The translations under genes and the position numbers were made by a program. Shown here in pieces: positions 33,000-41,990 of a stretch of DNA of 49,593 nt. This DNA comes from Lentzea albida (GTDB lineage: Bacteria > Actinomycetota > Actinomycetes > Mycobacteriales > Pseudonocardiaceae), in assembly GCF_900111005.1 (NCBI RefSeq), contig NZ_FOFV01000034.1:1-49593 (forward strand). The letters run 5' to 3'. Position 1 is the first letter of the stretch, and the number at the start of each line of letters is the position of its first letter. Below the pieces are notes generated by a model. The model was not told where the DNA came from. It did not search any database and was given only the letters and a program-made list of their open reading frames with translations.

Positions 33000-33848
33000 T
33001 CAGCAGTGGTCGAACGCGTAGTCCGGGTGGTCGGGCCCGACGAGGTAGCGGTCGCGCAACGTCGTCGTGGCCGGGGTGTCCGGGTCGTTGCACACGTCCT
33101 CGAACGTGCCGCGCAGGTCATCGGTGTACTCGATGTCCATCACGTGTGAGTCGTACACGTCGGAGTACGACGAGCACTCCTCCCAGCGGTGGCACTCCTC
33201 GGAGACCGCGAAGTCGAAGCCGACCTCGGACTTCCCGCGTGCGGCCTGTTCGGCGGAGTTCTTCTGACCGATCGCGAGGCCCTTGGCGTGGGAGCGGTCG
33301 GCGAGAAGCTTGGCGTAGGCCAGGTTGTTATCCACGGTCAGCTTGCCCTTGGACCGCAGGTACGAGTCGAGGTTGTCCACCTCGACCGCCTTGAAGCCCT
33401 TGGACGCGCACGTGTCGATCGTCGCGCCGATGATGCCCGCGAGCTCGGTGCGCTTGGCCGAGGTCGAGGTGTCGAGCAGGAACTCGTCCGGCCACTTCGG
33501 GTCGATGATCGGGTTGCCGCGCGAGTCCTTGAGGATCAGGTGCCCGCGCTGGTTCAGCCACACGTTCTTGTCGCTGGGCTGCGTCTGGAAGCCGTTGACG
33601 TAACAGATGCTGTAGATGCCGGGCGCCGGTGCCGCGGTGGCATCACGGGTCACGAGCGTGACGCCCTGCGGCGGCGCGTAGGCCGCGCCGAGCTGGTAGT
33701 CGAGCACCGCACCGGCCGGAGGCAGCTCCACCGCCGCCGCGGAGCTCCCTTCCGCCGCGCTGGACGAGGTGAGCGGTCCGGCCACGCAGGCCGCCAGCGC
33801 CAGGGCGGCGAGTGCGGAGCCGGTGAGGGCGCGTGCAGGGGACTTCAT
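33000..33848 (-). CDS. GH114 endo-alpha-1,4-polygalactosaminidase, secreted
   Basis: This 282-aa protein has a signal peptide ending in LAAC (C21), so it is probably a lipoprotein or secreted. The GH114 TIM barrel is clear: VLDYQLGAAYAPPQGV, GIYSICYVNGFQTQP, LDTSTSAKRTELAGIIGATI, the catalytic-face motif GFKAVEVDNLDSYLRS, GLAIGQKN and FDFAVSEECHRWEECSSY. Characterised members cut alpha-1,4-linked galactosamine polymers. It is divergent from a sugar ABC importer gene whose downstream genes suit galactosamine use. AAGGAG lies upstream of ATG 33848. Confidence 0.9.
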   Translation of the reverse strand: MKSPARALTGSALAALALAACVAGPLTSSSAAEGSSAAAVELPPAGAVLDYQLGAAYAPPQGVTLVTRDATAAPAPGIYSICYVNGFQTQPSDKNVWLNQRGHLILKDSRGNPIIDPKWPDEFLLDTSTSAKRTELAGIIGATIDTCASKGFKAVEVDNLDSYLRSKGKLTVDNNLAYAKLLADRSHAKGLAIGQKNSAEQAARGKSEVGFDFAVSEECHRWEECSSYSDVYDSHVMDIEYTDDLRGTFEDVCNDPDTPATTTLRDRYLVGPDHPDYAFDHC

Positions 33849-33927
33849 AGGCGCCTGTCTCCTTGATCGATCAGAAGTGGTGATCGGGTCTGAGCGACAG
33901 TAGCGAGAACCGCATCAAGTGACCAGT

Positions 33928-33982
33928 AAGCAATCTCATTCGGTCAGAATGCTTGCTTGTTTGAGCGATTCGCGCTTAGTGT
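33928..33982 (+). promoter_or_regulatory. Promoter and nested-dyad operator of the sugar ABC operon
   Basis: A nested dyad, AAGCAA-tct-CATTC-ggtca-GAATG-c-TTGCTT (33928-33958), overlaps the -35 box. The right arm TTGCTT (33953-33958) is the -35 and TAGTGT (33977-33982) the -10, 18 bp apart. A protein bound here would block polymerase. The DeoR regulator encoded downstream is the best candidate; this is inference. Confidence 0.55.
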
Positions 33983-34023
33983 TCGCGACCACACAGCCGC
34001 ACCCACCACGCGAGGGAGTCGAC

Positions 34024-35292
34024 ATGGCGCACGGCAGAGGGCTGAGTCGCCGCACGGTGCTGATGATGGGCGCCACGCTCGTCATGACCGCTGCCTGCGG
34101 GTCGGGCTCCGGCGGTGACGGCAAGGTCCAGGTGTGGCACGGCTACACCGACAAGGAGGCAGCGGCGCTCGACAAGCTCGTCGCCCGGTGGAACTCGACC
34201 CACCCCGAGCAGCAGGTCGAGGCGGTGTTCAACGGCGGCAACGACAACGCGCTGCAGAAGACGCTGGCCTCCTTCGCGTCCGGCAACCCGCCCGAGGTCG
34301 CCTACCAGTACGGCTCCTCGATCACCGGCCTCACCGACCGCCCGCAGACCCAGGACCTGACCGACGCCGTGCGCGGCGACACGGCGTTCGACTGGGACGA
34401 CCTCTTCCCGGCGGGCCGCGAGGCCGCGACGGTCAACGGCAAGATCTACGGCGTTCCCGCCCTCGTCGACAACCTCTCCCTCGTCTACAACAAGAAGCTC
34501 TTCGACGACGCCGGCATCGCGCACCCGACCGAGCAGTGGACCTGGGACGAGTTCCGCTCGGCCGCGAAGAAGCTCACCGCCGACGGCCGCTTCGGCTGGG
34601 CCTACGTCAACGACGGCACCGAGGACACGGTCTGGCGCTTCCTCGCCCTGCTCTGGCAGGCGGGCGGCGACCTGCTCTCCGCCGACGGCAAGAAGGCGGC
34701 GTTCAACTCCGACGCGGGCCGGGCGGCCATGGGGTTGTTGCGGGACATGGCCGTCACGGACAAGTCCGTCTACCTCGACGCGGGTGACCAGCAGTACCTG
34801 AACCTCTTCAACTCCGGCCGCATCGGCATGCTGTGGACCGGGCCGTGGGACCTCGGTTCGATCAACGAGGACGTGTCCTACGGCGTGCAGGTCCTGCCCG
34901 GCAAGGTGACCCACGCCACCATCGCGGGCCCGGACACGTTCGTCGTCTTCGGGGAGAACGGCCGCAAGAACGCGCTGCCGTTCCTGAAGTGGCTGCTGTC
35001 GGCGGAGATCCACCTGGAGTTCGCCATGGAGACCGGCCACCTGCCCATCCGGCAGTCCGAAGTGGACCTCGCGGGGTACGCCGAGTTCGAGGCCAAGTAC
35101 CCCGGCACCGAGGTGTTCGTCGACAACCTCGCGAAGAACGTCACCAAGGCGCGGCCGAACATCCCGCAGTACCCGAAGATCTCGCAGATCCTCGGCACCG
35201 CCGTGCAGTCGGTCCTGCTCGGCCAGGCCGAACCGCAGGCGGCCCTCGACCAGGCGACCGGCGAGGTCGACCAGGAGCTGGCTGCCTCGTGA
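34024..35292 (+). CDS. Sugar ABC transporter substrate-binding lipoprotein
   Basis: This 422-aa protein has a twin-arginine-like start (GLSRRTVLMMG) and a lipobox (MTAAC). The mature part is a family-1 extracellular solute-binding protein (VQVWHGYTDKEAAALDKLV, GVPALVDNLSLVYNKKLFDD, GRIGMLWTGPWDLGS). It captures oligosaccharides for the two permeases that follow. ATG 34024 has GGGAG upstream. Substrate is inferred as galactosamine oligomers from the GH114 and SIS neighbours. Confidence 0.92.
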   Translation: MAHGRGLSRRTVLMMGATLVMTAACGSGSGGDGKVQVWHGYTDKEAAALDKLVARWNSTHPEQQVEAVFNGGNDNALQKTLASFASGNPPEVAYQYGSSITGLTDRPQTQDLTDAVRGDTAFDWDDLFPAGREAATVNGKIYGVPALVDNLSLVYNKKLFDDAGIAHPTEQWTWDEFRSAAKKLTADGRFGWAYVNDGTEDTVWRFLALLWQAGGDLLSADGKKAAFNSDAGRAAMGLLRDMAVTDKSVYLDAGDQQYLNLFNSGRIGMLWTGPWDLGSINEDVSYGVQVLPGKVTHATIAGPDTFVVFGENGRKNALPFLKWLLSAEIHLEFAMETGHLPIRQSEVDLAGYAEFEAKYPGTEVFVDNLAKNVTKARPNIPQYPKISQILGTAVQSVLLGQAEPQAALDQATGEVDQELAAS

Positions 35293-36224
35293 CGGCGGAA
35301 GTCCAGGCGCGGCGGGCGGTCGTGCGCGAGCGCCCGCGAGTGGACCGGCGCAGGCTCGACGACCACGTCGCCGGGTGGGGGTTCGCCGCGCCCGCGGTGG
35401 TCCTGATCGGGGTGTTCGGCCTCGTCCCGGTGGTGTGGTCGTTCGTGCTCTCCTTCCAGCACACCGACCTCACCTCGCCCGGCACGTTCGCGGGCGGCGA
35501 CAACTACGCGAAGCTCGTCGCCGACCCGCTGTTCTGGGACGCGGCCCGGCGCACGCTCGTCTACGTCGTGCTGTTCGTGCCGATCACGCTCGCGCTCGCG
35601 CTGCCGATCGCGGTGATGCTCAACCAGAAGATCCGCGGCGTCGTGTTCTACCGGCTCGCCGTGTCCGTGCCGCTGGTGACCTCGACGGTCGCGACCGGCA
35701 TCATGTTCAGCTGGCTCGCGAACCCGCAGTTCGGCCTGGTCAACGCCGCGCTCGACGCCGTCGGCCTGCCCAAGCAGGGGTTCTTCTCCGACCCCGGCCA
35801 GGCGTTGTTCGCCGTCGTGGCGATGACGGTGTGGGGCTGGCTCGGCTTCGCGGTCATCATCTACCTGGCTGCCCTGCAGAACGTGCCGAAGGACCTGATC
35901 GAGGCGTCCTCCCTGGACGGCTGCGGCCGCGCGAGGTCGTTCTGGCACGTCGAACTGCCGCTGGTCGCCCCGGCCACGGGTTTCCTGCTGGTGTGGCTCA
36001 CGATCAACGGCCTGCAGCTCTTCGACGCGGTCTACGTGACCACCAAGGGCGGCCCGCTGCGCGCGACCACCGTGCTGGTCTACCACCTCTACAACGAGGC
36101 GTTCGTCAGCTTCGACGGCGGGTACGCGGCGGCCATCGGCTGCGCGGTGTTCCTCGTGATCGGCGCGTTCACCCTCGTCCAGCTGCGGTTCAACCGCCGC
36201 ACGTCCCACTACGAGGTCCGATGA
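35289..36224 (+). CDS. Sugar ABC permease, MalF/UgpA type
   Basis: This 311-aa membrane protein has six helices and the EAA-like loop IEASSLDGCGRARSFWHVEL that docks an ATPase. It starts at GTG 35289, overlapping the substrate-binding gene stop (GTGA). No ATPase gene is in this operon; actinomycetes often use a shared MsiK ATPase for such importers (established for Streptomyces). Confidence 0.92.
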   Translation: MTAEVQARRAVVRERPRVDRRRLDDHVAGWGFAAPAVVLIGVFGLVPVVWSFVLSFQHTDLTSPGTFAGGDNYAKLVADPLFWDAARRTLVYVVLFVPITLALALPIAVMLNQKIRGVVFYRLAVSVPLVTSTVATGIMFSWLANPQFGLVNAALDAVGLPKQGFFSDPGQALFAVVAMTVWGWLGFAVIIYLAALQNVPKDLIEASSLDGCGRARSFWHVELPLVAPATGFLLVWLTINGLQLFDAVYVTTKGGPLRATTVLVYHLYNEAFVSFDGGYAAAIGCAVFLVIGAFTLVQLRFNRRTSHYEVR

Positions 36225-37027
36225 GAAGGCCCAGTGCGCTGCACCTGATCCTCCTGCCGCTCTCCGCCGTCATGGTGACGCCGCTGGTGTGGATGCTGCT
36301 CGTGTCGATCTCCACCCAGGCCGAGTCGCGACGCTTCCCACCCGGTCTGCCCAGCGGGATCGAGTGGGAGAACTACCTCGCGGCGATGCGGGACGCGCCG
36401 CTCGGCTCGTGGCTCGGCAACAGCCTGGTGGTGTCCGTCGTCTGCGTCGCGGGCAACCTGCTGCTGTGCTCACTGGCCGGGTACGCCTTCGCTCGCATCT
36501 CGTTCATCGGCAGCAAGGTCGCGTTCGTGCTGATGCTCGCGACGCTGATGGTGCCGTTCCAGATCGTCATGCTGCCGCTGCTGATCATGATGCGGTCGCT
36601 CGGCCTGGTCGACACGCTCGGCGCGTTGATCGCGCCCAACCTCGCCACCGCGTTCGGCGTGTTCCTGATGCGGCAGTTCTTCACGACCCTGCCGAGGGAA
36701 CTGGAGGAGGCCGCCCGCATCGACGGCGCGAGCAGGCTGCGCACGCTGCTCCAGGTGCTGCTGCCGTTGATGCGCCCGACGCTCGCCACCCTGGCCGTGC
36801 TGACGTTCCTGCAGACCTGGAACGACTTCCTGTGGCCGCTCATCGCCGTGCAGAGCCCGGACGTGATGACCGTCCAACTGGGACTGCAGAGCTTCCAGGG
36901 CGCGCACACCACGAACTGGCCGAAGCTCATGGCCGGCACGGTGCTCAGCCAGCTGCCCGTCCTGCTCGTGTTCTTCTTCGCCCAGCGGTTCTTCGTGCGG
37001 TCGGTGGCCGCAGCGGGCATCAAGTGA
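36221..37027 (+). CDS. Sugar ABC permease, MalG/UgpE type
   Basis: This 268-aa membrane protein is the second permease. The EAA loop is LEEAARIDGASRLRTLLQVLLP. ATG 36221 overlaps the stop of the first permease (ATGA), so stoichiometric synthesis is expected. The protein ends in the usual RFFVRSVAAAGIK-like tail of the family. Confidence 0.93.
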   Translation: MRRPSALHLILLPLSAVMVTPLVWMLLVSISTQAESRRFPPGLPSGIEWENYLAAMRDAPLGSWLGNSLVVSVVCVAGNLLLCSLAGYAFARISFIGSKVAFVLMLATLMVPFQIVMLPLLIMMRSLGLVDTLGALIAPNLATAFGVFLMRQFFTTLPRELEEAARIDGASRLRTLLQVLLPLMRPTLATLAVLTFLQTWNDFLWPLIAVQSPDVMTVQLGLQSFQGAHTTNWPKLMAGTVLSQLPVLLVFFFAQRFFVRSVAAAGIK

Positions 37028-37047
37028 CCGACCAAAGGGGTTCCGCC

Positions 37048-37956
37048 ATGCACATCAACTCCGCCGCACGGCACACCAACGCGGAGATCGCGTCACAACC
37101 CGGCTGCTGGCGCCGGGCCGTCGCACTCGCCGCCGAACCGGAGACCGCGGACGCCCTGCCCCGGCGCACGGAACGCGTCGCGGTCGTCGGGTGCGGCACG
37201 TCTTTGTTCATGGCCCAGGCCTACGCCCGGCTGCGCGAGGACGCGGGCCACGGCGAGACCGACGCGTTCGCCGCGTCCGAGTTCCCGTTCGGCCGCGCCT
37301 ACGACCGCGTCGTGGCGCTGACCCGCTCGGGCACCACCACCGAGGTGGTCGACGTGGTGCGGCGGCTGGAGGTGCCCGTGACGGCGGTCGTCGGCACTCC
37401 CGGCACGCCGGTGACCGCGCTGGCCGACCAGGTGGTGGCGCTGGAGTTCGCCGACGAGCGCTCGGTCGTGCAGACCCGGTTCGCGACGACCGCGCTGGTC
37501 CTGTTCCGCGCCCACCTCGGCGAATGGCTGGAGCGCGCGGTCCTCGACGCCGAACAGGCCCTCGCCGAACCGCTGCCCGAGGACCTGGTGCAGCGCGACC
37601 AGTTCACGTTCCTAGGCGGGGCGCCCTGGACGACCGGCCTGGCCGCGGAGGCCGCGCTGAAGATGCGCGAGGCGTCGCTGAGCTGGACCGAGTCCTACCC
37701 GGCCGCCGAGTACCGGCACGGGCCGATCGCCATCACCGACGAGGGCTCGCTGGTCTGGGCGTTCGGCGCGGTGCCCGCGGGCCTCGACGCCGAGGTCGCC
37801 GCGACCGGCGGCCGGTGGTTCGCCCGCGACCGCGACCCGCTCGCCGAGCTCGTGGCCGTGCACCGCCTGGCCGTGGAGGTGGCGCTGCTGCGCGGACTCG
37901 ACCCCGACACCCCGCGCAACCTGAGCCGCTCGGTCATCCTCGACCCGGCGACCTGA
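37048..37956 (+). CDS. SIS-domain sugar-phosphate isomerase/deaminase (AgaS/GlmS-like)
   Basis: This 302-aa protein has two SIS domains: residues about 25-150 (VAVVGCGTSLFMAQAYARL, LTRSGTTTEVVDVV) and about 170-295 (FLGGAPWTTGLAAEAALKM, WTESYPAAEYRHGP). The length and RHGP motif match AgaS and the isomerase half of GlmS, which act on amino-sugar 6-phosphates. Deamination of galactosamine-6-phosphate or glucosamine-6-phosphate is the likely role. AAAGGGG precedes ATG 37048. Confidence 0.87.
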   Translation: MHINSAARHTNAEIASQPGCWRRAVALAAEPETADALPRRTERVAVVGCGTSLFMAQAYARLREDAGHGETDAFAASEFPFGRAYDRVVALTRSGTTTEVVDVVRRLEVPVTAVVGTPGTPVTALADQVVALEFADERSVVQTRFATTALVLFRAHLGEWLERAVLDAEQALAEPLPEDLVQRDQFTFLGGAPWTTGLAAEAALKMREASLSWTESYPAAEYRHGPIAITDEGSLVWAFGAVPAGLDAEVAATGGRWFARDRDPLAELVAVHRLAVEVALLRGLDPDTPRNLSRSVILDPAT

Positions 37957-37989
37957 CACCCGTAGACCCCGGTACCGGAAGGCTGACCA

Positions 37990-39282
37990 ATGTTCACCAT
38001 CGCGTTCGTGGGCGCGGGTTCCGTCGAGTTCACCCGCCAGCTGCTCCGCGACGTCCTGTCGTTCCCCGAGCTCGCCGGCTGCACGATCTCGTTGCACGAC
38101 GTCGATCCCGAACGGCTCGAGGTGGCGGCCGGGCTGGCCCGTCTCACCGCGGGGGAGGGCGGCGCCCGCATCCGCACCTCGCTGTCGCGCCGCGAGGCGC
38201 TGGAGGGCGCCGACGTCGTCGTCAACATGGTCGCGATCGGCGGCCACGAGGCGACGATGCGGGACTTCGACGTGCCGGAGTCGTTCGGGCTGCGGCAGAC
38301 CATCGGCGACACGCTCGGCATCGGCGGGATCTTCCGCGGCCTGCGCACGTTCCCGTTCCTCGACGGGCTCGCCACCGACGTGCTCGCCGTGTGCCCGGAC
38401 GCGTGGTTGCTGAACTACACCAACCCGATGGCGATGAACGTCCAGTACCTGGCGGCCGTCGCGCCGCGGCTGAAGGCCGTCGGCCTGTGCCACTCGGTGC
38501 ACTGGACGGTCCACGACCTGAGCGCGCTGGTCGGCGTGCCGCACGACGAGGTCGACTTCCTGTCGGCGGGCGTGAACCACCAGGCGTGGATCCTGCGGTG
38601 GCAGCACCGGGGGCGCGACCTGTACCCGGCGCTCGACGCCGCCATCGCCGCCGACCCCGGCCTGGCCCGGCGCGTGCGCGTCGACCTCTACCGCCGGCTC
38701 GGCTTCTACCCGACGGAGACGAGCGAGCACTCCTGCGAGTACGTGCCGTGGTACCTCAAGCACGAATCCGAAGTGGAGCGACTGCGCATCCCGGTCCGCG
38801 ACTACGCGACGATCAGCGCGGAGAACGTGGCCACGTACGAGAAGACGCGCGACGCGCTGGCCGCCGGGGAGTCGTTGCCTCCCCTGGAGGACGAGGCGGT
38901 CGAGTACGCGCCGCAGGTGATCCACAGCCTGGTCACCGGCCGTCAGCGCACGATCCAGGTCAACGTGGCGAACCACGGCCTGATCTCGAACCTGCCCGAG
39001 GGCGCCGCCGTGGAGGTGCCGGCGACCCTCGACCGGCTGGGCGTGCACCCGCACCGCGTCGGCGCCCTGCCGCGCCAGCTCGCCGCCGTGAACCGGAGCT
39101 TCCTCAACGTGGTCGAGCTGACCGTGGCCGCGGCCGTCGAGGGCGATCCCGCCCACGTCCGGCACGCGGCGCTGTGCGACCCGGCGACCGCCGCCGCGCT
39201 GACGGTCGACCAGATCGACGACCTCGTCGCGGCGATGACGGCGGCGCACGGTGACCTGCTGCCCGCCGCACTGCGGCGATAA
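37990..39282 (+). CDS. GH4 family NAD-dependent glycosidase
   Basis: This 430-aa enzyme is a glycoside hydrolase family 4 member, which needs NAD+ and a divalent metal. It has the Rossmann start IAFVGAGSVEFTRQLLRD, NYTNPMAMN, the metal site CHSVH (Cys near residue 168) and GVNHQAW. The sequence is closest in character to alpha-galactosidase/alpha-glucosidase (MelA/AglA) members. In this operon it may cleave alpha-1,4-galactosamine or galactose oligomers after import; substrate is inferred. Confidence 0.9.
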   Translation: MFTIAFVGAGSVEFTRQLLRDVLSFPELAGCTISLHDVDPERLEVAAGLARLTAGEGGARIRTSLSRREALEGADVVVNMVAIGGHEATMRDFDVPESFGLRQTIGDTLGIGGIFRGLRTFPFLDGLATDVLAVCPDAWLLNYTNPMAMNVQYLAAVAPRLKAVGLCHSVHWTVHDLSALVGVPHDEVDFLSAGVNHQAWILRWQHRGRDLYPALDAAIAADPGLARRVRVDLYRRLGFYPTETSEHSCEYVPWYLKHESEVERLRIPVRDYATISAENVATYEKTRDALAAGESLPPLEDEAVEYAPQVIHSLVTGRQRTIQVNVANHGLISNLPEGAAVEVPATLDRLGVHPHRVGALPRQLAAVNRSFLNVVELTVAAAVEGDPAHVRHAALCDPATAAALTVDQIDDLVAAMTAAHGDLLPAALRR

Positions 39283-39343
39283 CGAGCATGTCCAGTGCGT
39301 GAAACCGGCTCAATTGATGCCAAACCGAGCAGTATTCGTGCGC

Positions 39344-39349
39344 TATAGT
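39344..39349 (+). promoter_or_regulatory. -10 box of a leaderless DeoR transcript
   Basis: TATAGT lies six bases before the ATG at 39356, and no Shine-Dalgarno is visible, so the message is probably leaderless. ATTCG and CGAAT (39334-39356) flank the box as a loose inverted repeat, which may allow autoregulation. Confidence 0.5.
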
Positions 39350-39355
39350 GATCGA

Positions 39356-40114
39356 ATGCGTCAAGAGCAGCGTCTCGCCGCGATCCTGGGCAAGCTCGCG
39401 GACGCGGGCTCGGTGAGCGTCACCGGGCTCGCGGAGGACCTGGGCACGTCCGTGGCCTCGATCCGGCGCGACCTCCAGTCACTGGAAGAGCAGAAGCTGC
39501 TCAAGCGCACGCACGGCGGCGCGGTGGCGGTCGAGGTGATCTACGAGCTCCCGCTGCGCTACCGCGTGGGCCGCCGCGAGGAGAAGCGGCAGATCGCGGA
39601 GGCCGCCGCCAGGTTCGTGACCGAGTCGGTCCAGTCGGTCGGCCTCAACGGCGGCACCACGACCACGGAACTCGCGCGCCTGCTGGCCGTCACTAGGCCG
39701 CTGAAGGTCGTGACGAACGCGCTCAACATCGCCTCGGACCTCTGCCCGCGCCCGATGATCGACCTGGTGGTCACCGGCGGCGGCGTCCGTCCGGAGAGCT
39801 ACGAACTGGTGGGCCCGATCGCCGACCGGGCCCTCGCCGGCATCAGCCTCGACCTGGTGTTCCTCGGCGTGGACGGCATCGACGCGCGCAGCGGCATCGC
39901 CACCCACGACGAGGTCGAGGCGCAGACCGACCACTGCCTGCTGCGCACCGCCGACCGGGTGGTGGTGCTCGCCGACGGGTCCAAGGTCGGCAAGCGCGCC
40001 TTCTCCCGCATCGCCGGCATCTCCGACGTGCACGTGCTGATCACCGACTCGTCCGCACCCGCGGAGGAACTGGACAAGCTGCGGTCGGCGGGTGTCGAGG
40101 TGGTCGTCGCCTGA
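39356..40114 (+). CDS. DeoR/GlpR-family sugar regulator
   Basis: This 252-aa repressor has the DeoR winged helix (about 1-57, LAEDLGTSVASIRRDLQSLE, KRTHGGAV) and the C-terminal sugar-phosphate sensor domain (GLNGGTTTTELARLL, VVTGGGVRPESYELVGP, LGVDGIDARSGI, VLADGSKVGKRAFSRI). It sits at the end of the sugar operon and probably senses a phosphorylated amino sugar, as AgaR does. A frame extending upstream to 39251 overlaps GH4 and is rejected. Confidence 0.92.
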   Translation: MRQEQRLAAILGKLADAGSVSVTGLAEDLGTSVASIRRDLQSLEEQKLLKRTHGGAVAVEVIYELPLRYRVGRREEKRQIAEAAARFVTESVQSVGLNGGTTTTELARLLAVTRPLKVVTNALNIASDLCPRPMIDLVVTGGGVRPESYELVGPIADRALAGISLDLVFLGVDGIDARSGIATHDEVEAQTDHCLLRTADRVVVLADGSKVGKRAFSRIAGISDVHVLITDSSAPAEELDKLRSAGVEVVVA

Positions 40115-40139
40115 CGGTGCCTGAGGGATCACTGACGGG

Positions 40140-41903
40140 TCACTGCCGCCCGCGGCGCCGGGCGGTCACGAGGAGCAGGATCCCGCAGCCCAGCAGGACG
40201 CAACCGACGCCGGTGGCCGCGGTGAAGGTGAGATCACCCGTCGACGCCGATGGCCGCGGATCGGCGCGGTCCAGGGAATCCGGTGCGCGGACCTCGACGT
40301 CCACCACGGCCTCGGACGAACGACCGCGGCGATCGGTGACGACCAGCCGCGCCTTCGTCCCGCCGGGCGCCGGGTAGGTGTGCGTCGCGGTGGCGTCGAG
40401 GCCCGACCGGTCGATTGCGCCGTCGTCGTCGAAGTCGAACGCGAAGGTGGCGTCACCGGCGCGGCTGGAGCCGAGACCGCTGAGCGTGGTCCTGGTGCCG
40501 GCGAGCACGGTGGCCGCCGCCCTGAGCCCGGCGGCCGGCGCGGTCGTCGCGTCCTCGATGACCCGCACGACGCTCTTGCCCACCTCGTCGGAAGTCTTGA
40601 TCGGGAACACGGCACCGCCGGTCGCGGTCGTGATCGGGCCCATCTGAGCGCTCAGCGAGTCGTTGGCCGCCAACGCGTAGACGGGAACCGGCGGGATCCT
40701 CACGCCGGTACCGGGCCCGGTGACGGTGCGGGCGGAGGCGGCACCGCCGGGCAGCGGCGCGACACCCCTCGCGATGTCCGTGAGGGCCGCGGCGGTCAGG
40801 CCCGTGACCGGTTCGGGGTCGTGCGCCGGGCCGTCACCGAGCACGATGAGCGCACGTGCTGCCCCGCGGTCCCAGTCCGCGCCGAGCGCCGTGACGAGTC
40901 CGAAGTGGACGGCCTCCGGCGTGTCGCCGCCATCGTCCGCCCGCAGTCCGCGCAGCCCCGACTCGAACGCGGCGAAGTCCTCCGTCAGCGGGACGACGGT
41001 CCGCGCCGCGCGGCCGCCGCCGTGGTCCCGGTACTCGACCAGCCCGACCCGTGCCTTCGAGCTCAGGGCGCGCAGCGCGTCGGCGGTGCTCTCGGCGCTC
41101 GCGGCCGCGGCGGCGAGGAAGGGCGTCATCGACCCGGTCGTGTCGATGGCGAACATCAGGTCCGCCGGGCCGGGATCGGGAAGGGGTGCGGGAGCGGCCT
41201 CCACCAGGTCCCGGAGGCGGAGAGCGAGCTCCTGGCGTTCCTCCGGCGCCTCGCCGTAGCCGAAGTGCGGACCGAGGTCCGGCGACGGCGTGCCGGCGCA
41301 GACGGGGTCGTCGTCGTGGCAGAACAGGAAGACCGGCACCGGCAGGTCGTAGAACGGGTCGCTGCTCGCCGTGCCGTCGTCCTTGCCGACCCGCTGCCGG
41401 TGGAGGCCGTTGCCGTCGGCACCGCCGCCGGTGACACCGCGGGCCCCGGCCTTCTGCGCCGGGTCCCCGACGCCGAACACCCCGGCGATCCAGGCGGCCG
41501 GAACGTCCAGGGCGACCTCGCGCGCGGCGAGGACGCCCTGCGAATGCCCGGCGAGAATGAAACGGGTTCCGGCGGATCCGCATTCTTCGTACCGTTGGCG
41601 CAGGTATTCGCCGCCGAGGAACCGGCTGTGCTCGACCGAGTCGAAGAGGGCCTCGTTCCCGTTGAAGAAATCCGTCGACGCGATCGGCGGGTGGGTGACG
41701 CGGTGGACCGTGACGCCGGCCGTGCCGATGATCCTGTCCAGGGTCTCACCGGTGTCGCTGAACGCCACGATCTCGACTTCTCCGCAGGTCGCGGGCTGCG
41801 CCTGGGCCACCGTGACAGGCGCAGCCGCGAGGAGGACGGACACGGGAAGGGAAGCGAGCCGGTTCGTCCACGAGGTCGAGGGTCTTCGTCTGGGCGACGT
41901 CAT
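40140..41903 (-). CDS. Cutinase-vWA-PKD fusion with C-terminal membrane anchor
   Basis: This 587-aa protein has a signal peptide (about 1-36, cleavage near AQA). A cutinase domain (about 38-235) carries nucleophile S121 in AGHSQG, the FCHDDDPVC acid segment and H213 in GPHFGY, a complete catalytic triad candidate with its disulfide cysteines. A von Willebrand A domain (about 246-430) has the MIDAS motif DTTGSMT (D254). A PKD-like domain (about 460-550, FDFDDDGAID, ATATHTYPAPGG) and a transmembrane anchor with basic tail (LLGCGILLLVTARRRGRQ) complete it. Start ATG 41903; GTG 41912 is possible. Confidence 0.85.
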   Translation of the reverse strand: MTSPRRRPSTSWTNRLASLPVSVLLAAAPVTVAQAQPATCGEVEIVAFSDTGETLDRIIGTAGVTVHRVTHPPIASTDFFNGNEALFDSVEHSRFLGGEYLRQRYEECGSAGTRFILAGHSQGVLAAREVALDVPAAWIAGVFGVGDPAQKAGARGVTGGGADGNGLHRQRVGKDDGTASSDPFYDLPVPVFLFCHDDDPVCAGTPSPDLGPHFGYGEAPEERQELALRLRDLVEAAPAPLPDPGPADLMFAIDTTGSMTPFLAAAAASAESTADALRALSSKARVGLVEYRDHGGGRAARTVVPLTEDFAAFESGLRGLRADDGGDTPEAVHFGLVTALGADWDRGAARALIVLGDGPAHDPEPVTGLTAAALTDIARGVAPLPGGAASARTVTGPGTGVRIPPVPVYALAANDSLSAQMGPITTATGGAVFPIKTSDEVGKSVVRVIEDATTAPAAGLRAAATVLAGTRTTLSGLGSSRAGDATFAFDFDDDGAIDRSGLDATATHTYPAPGGTKARLVVTDRRGRSSEAVVDVEVRAPDSLDRADPRPSASTGDLTFTAATGVGCVLLGCGILLLVTARRRGRQ

Positions 41904-41990
41904 GCACGGCACATAGTCCGTGCGACGAAAGCTGTTACAAACCCGCCATTCGCGTTCTCGATGCGAAAAACTATTCCACGTCGGGGCTTT

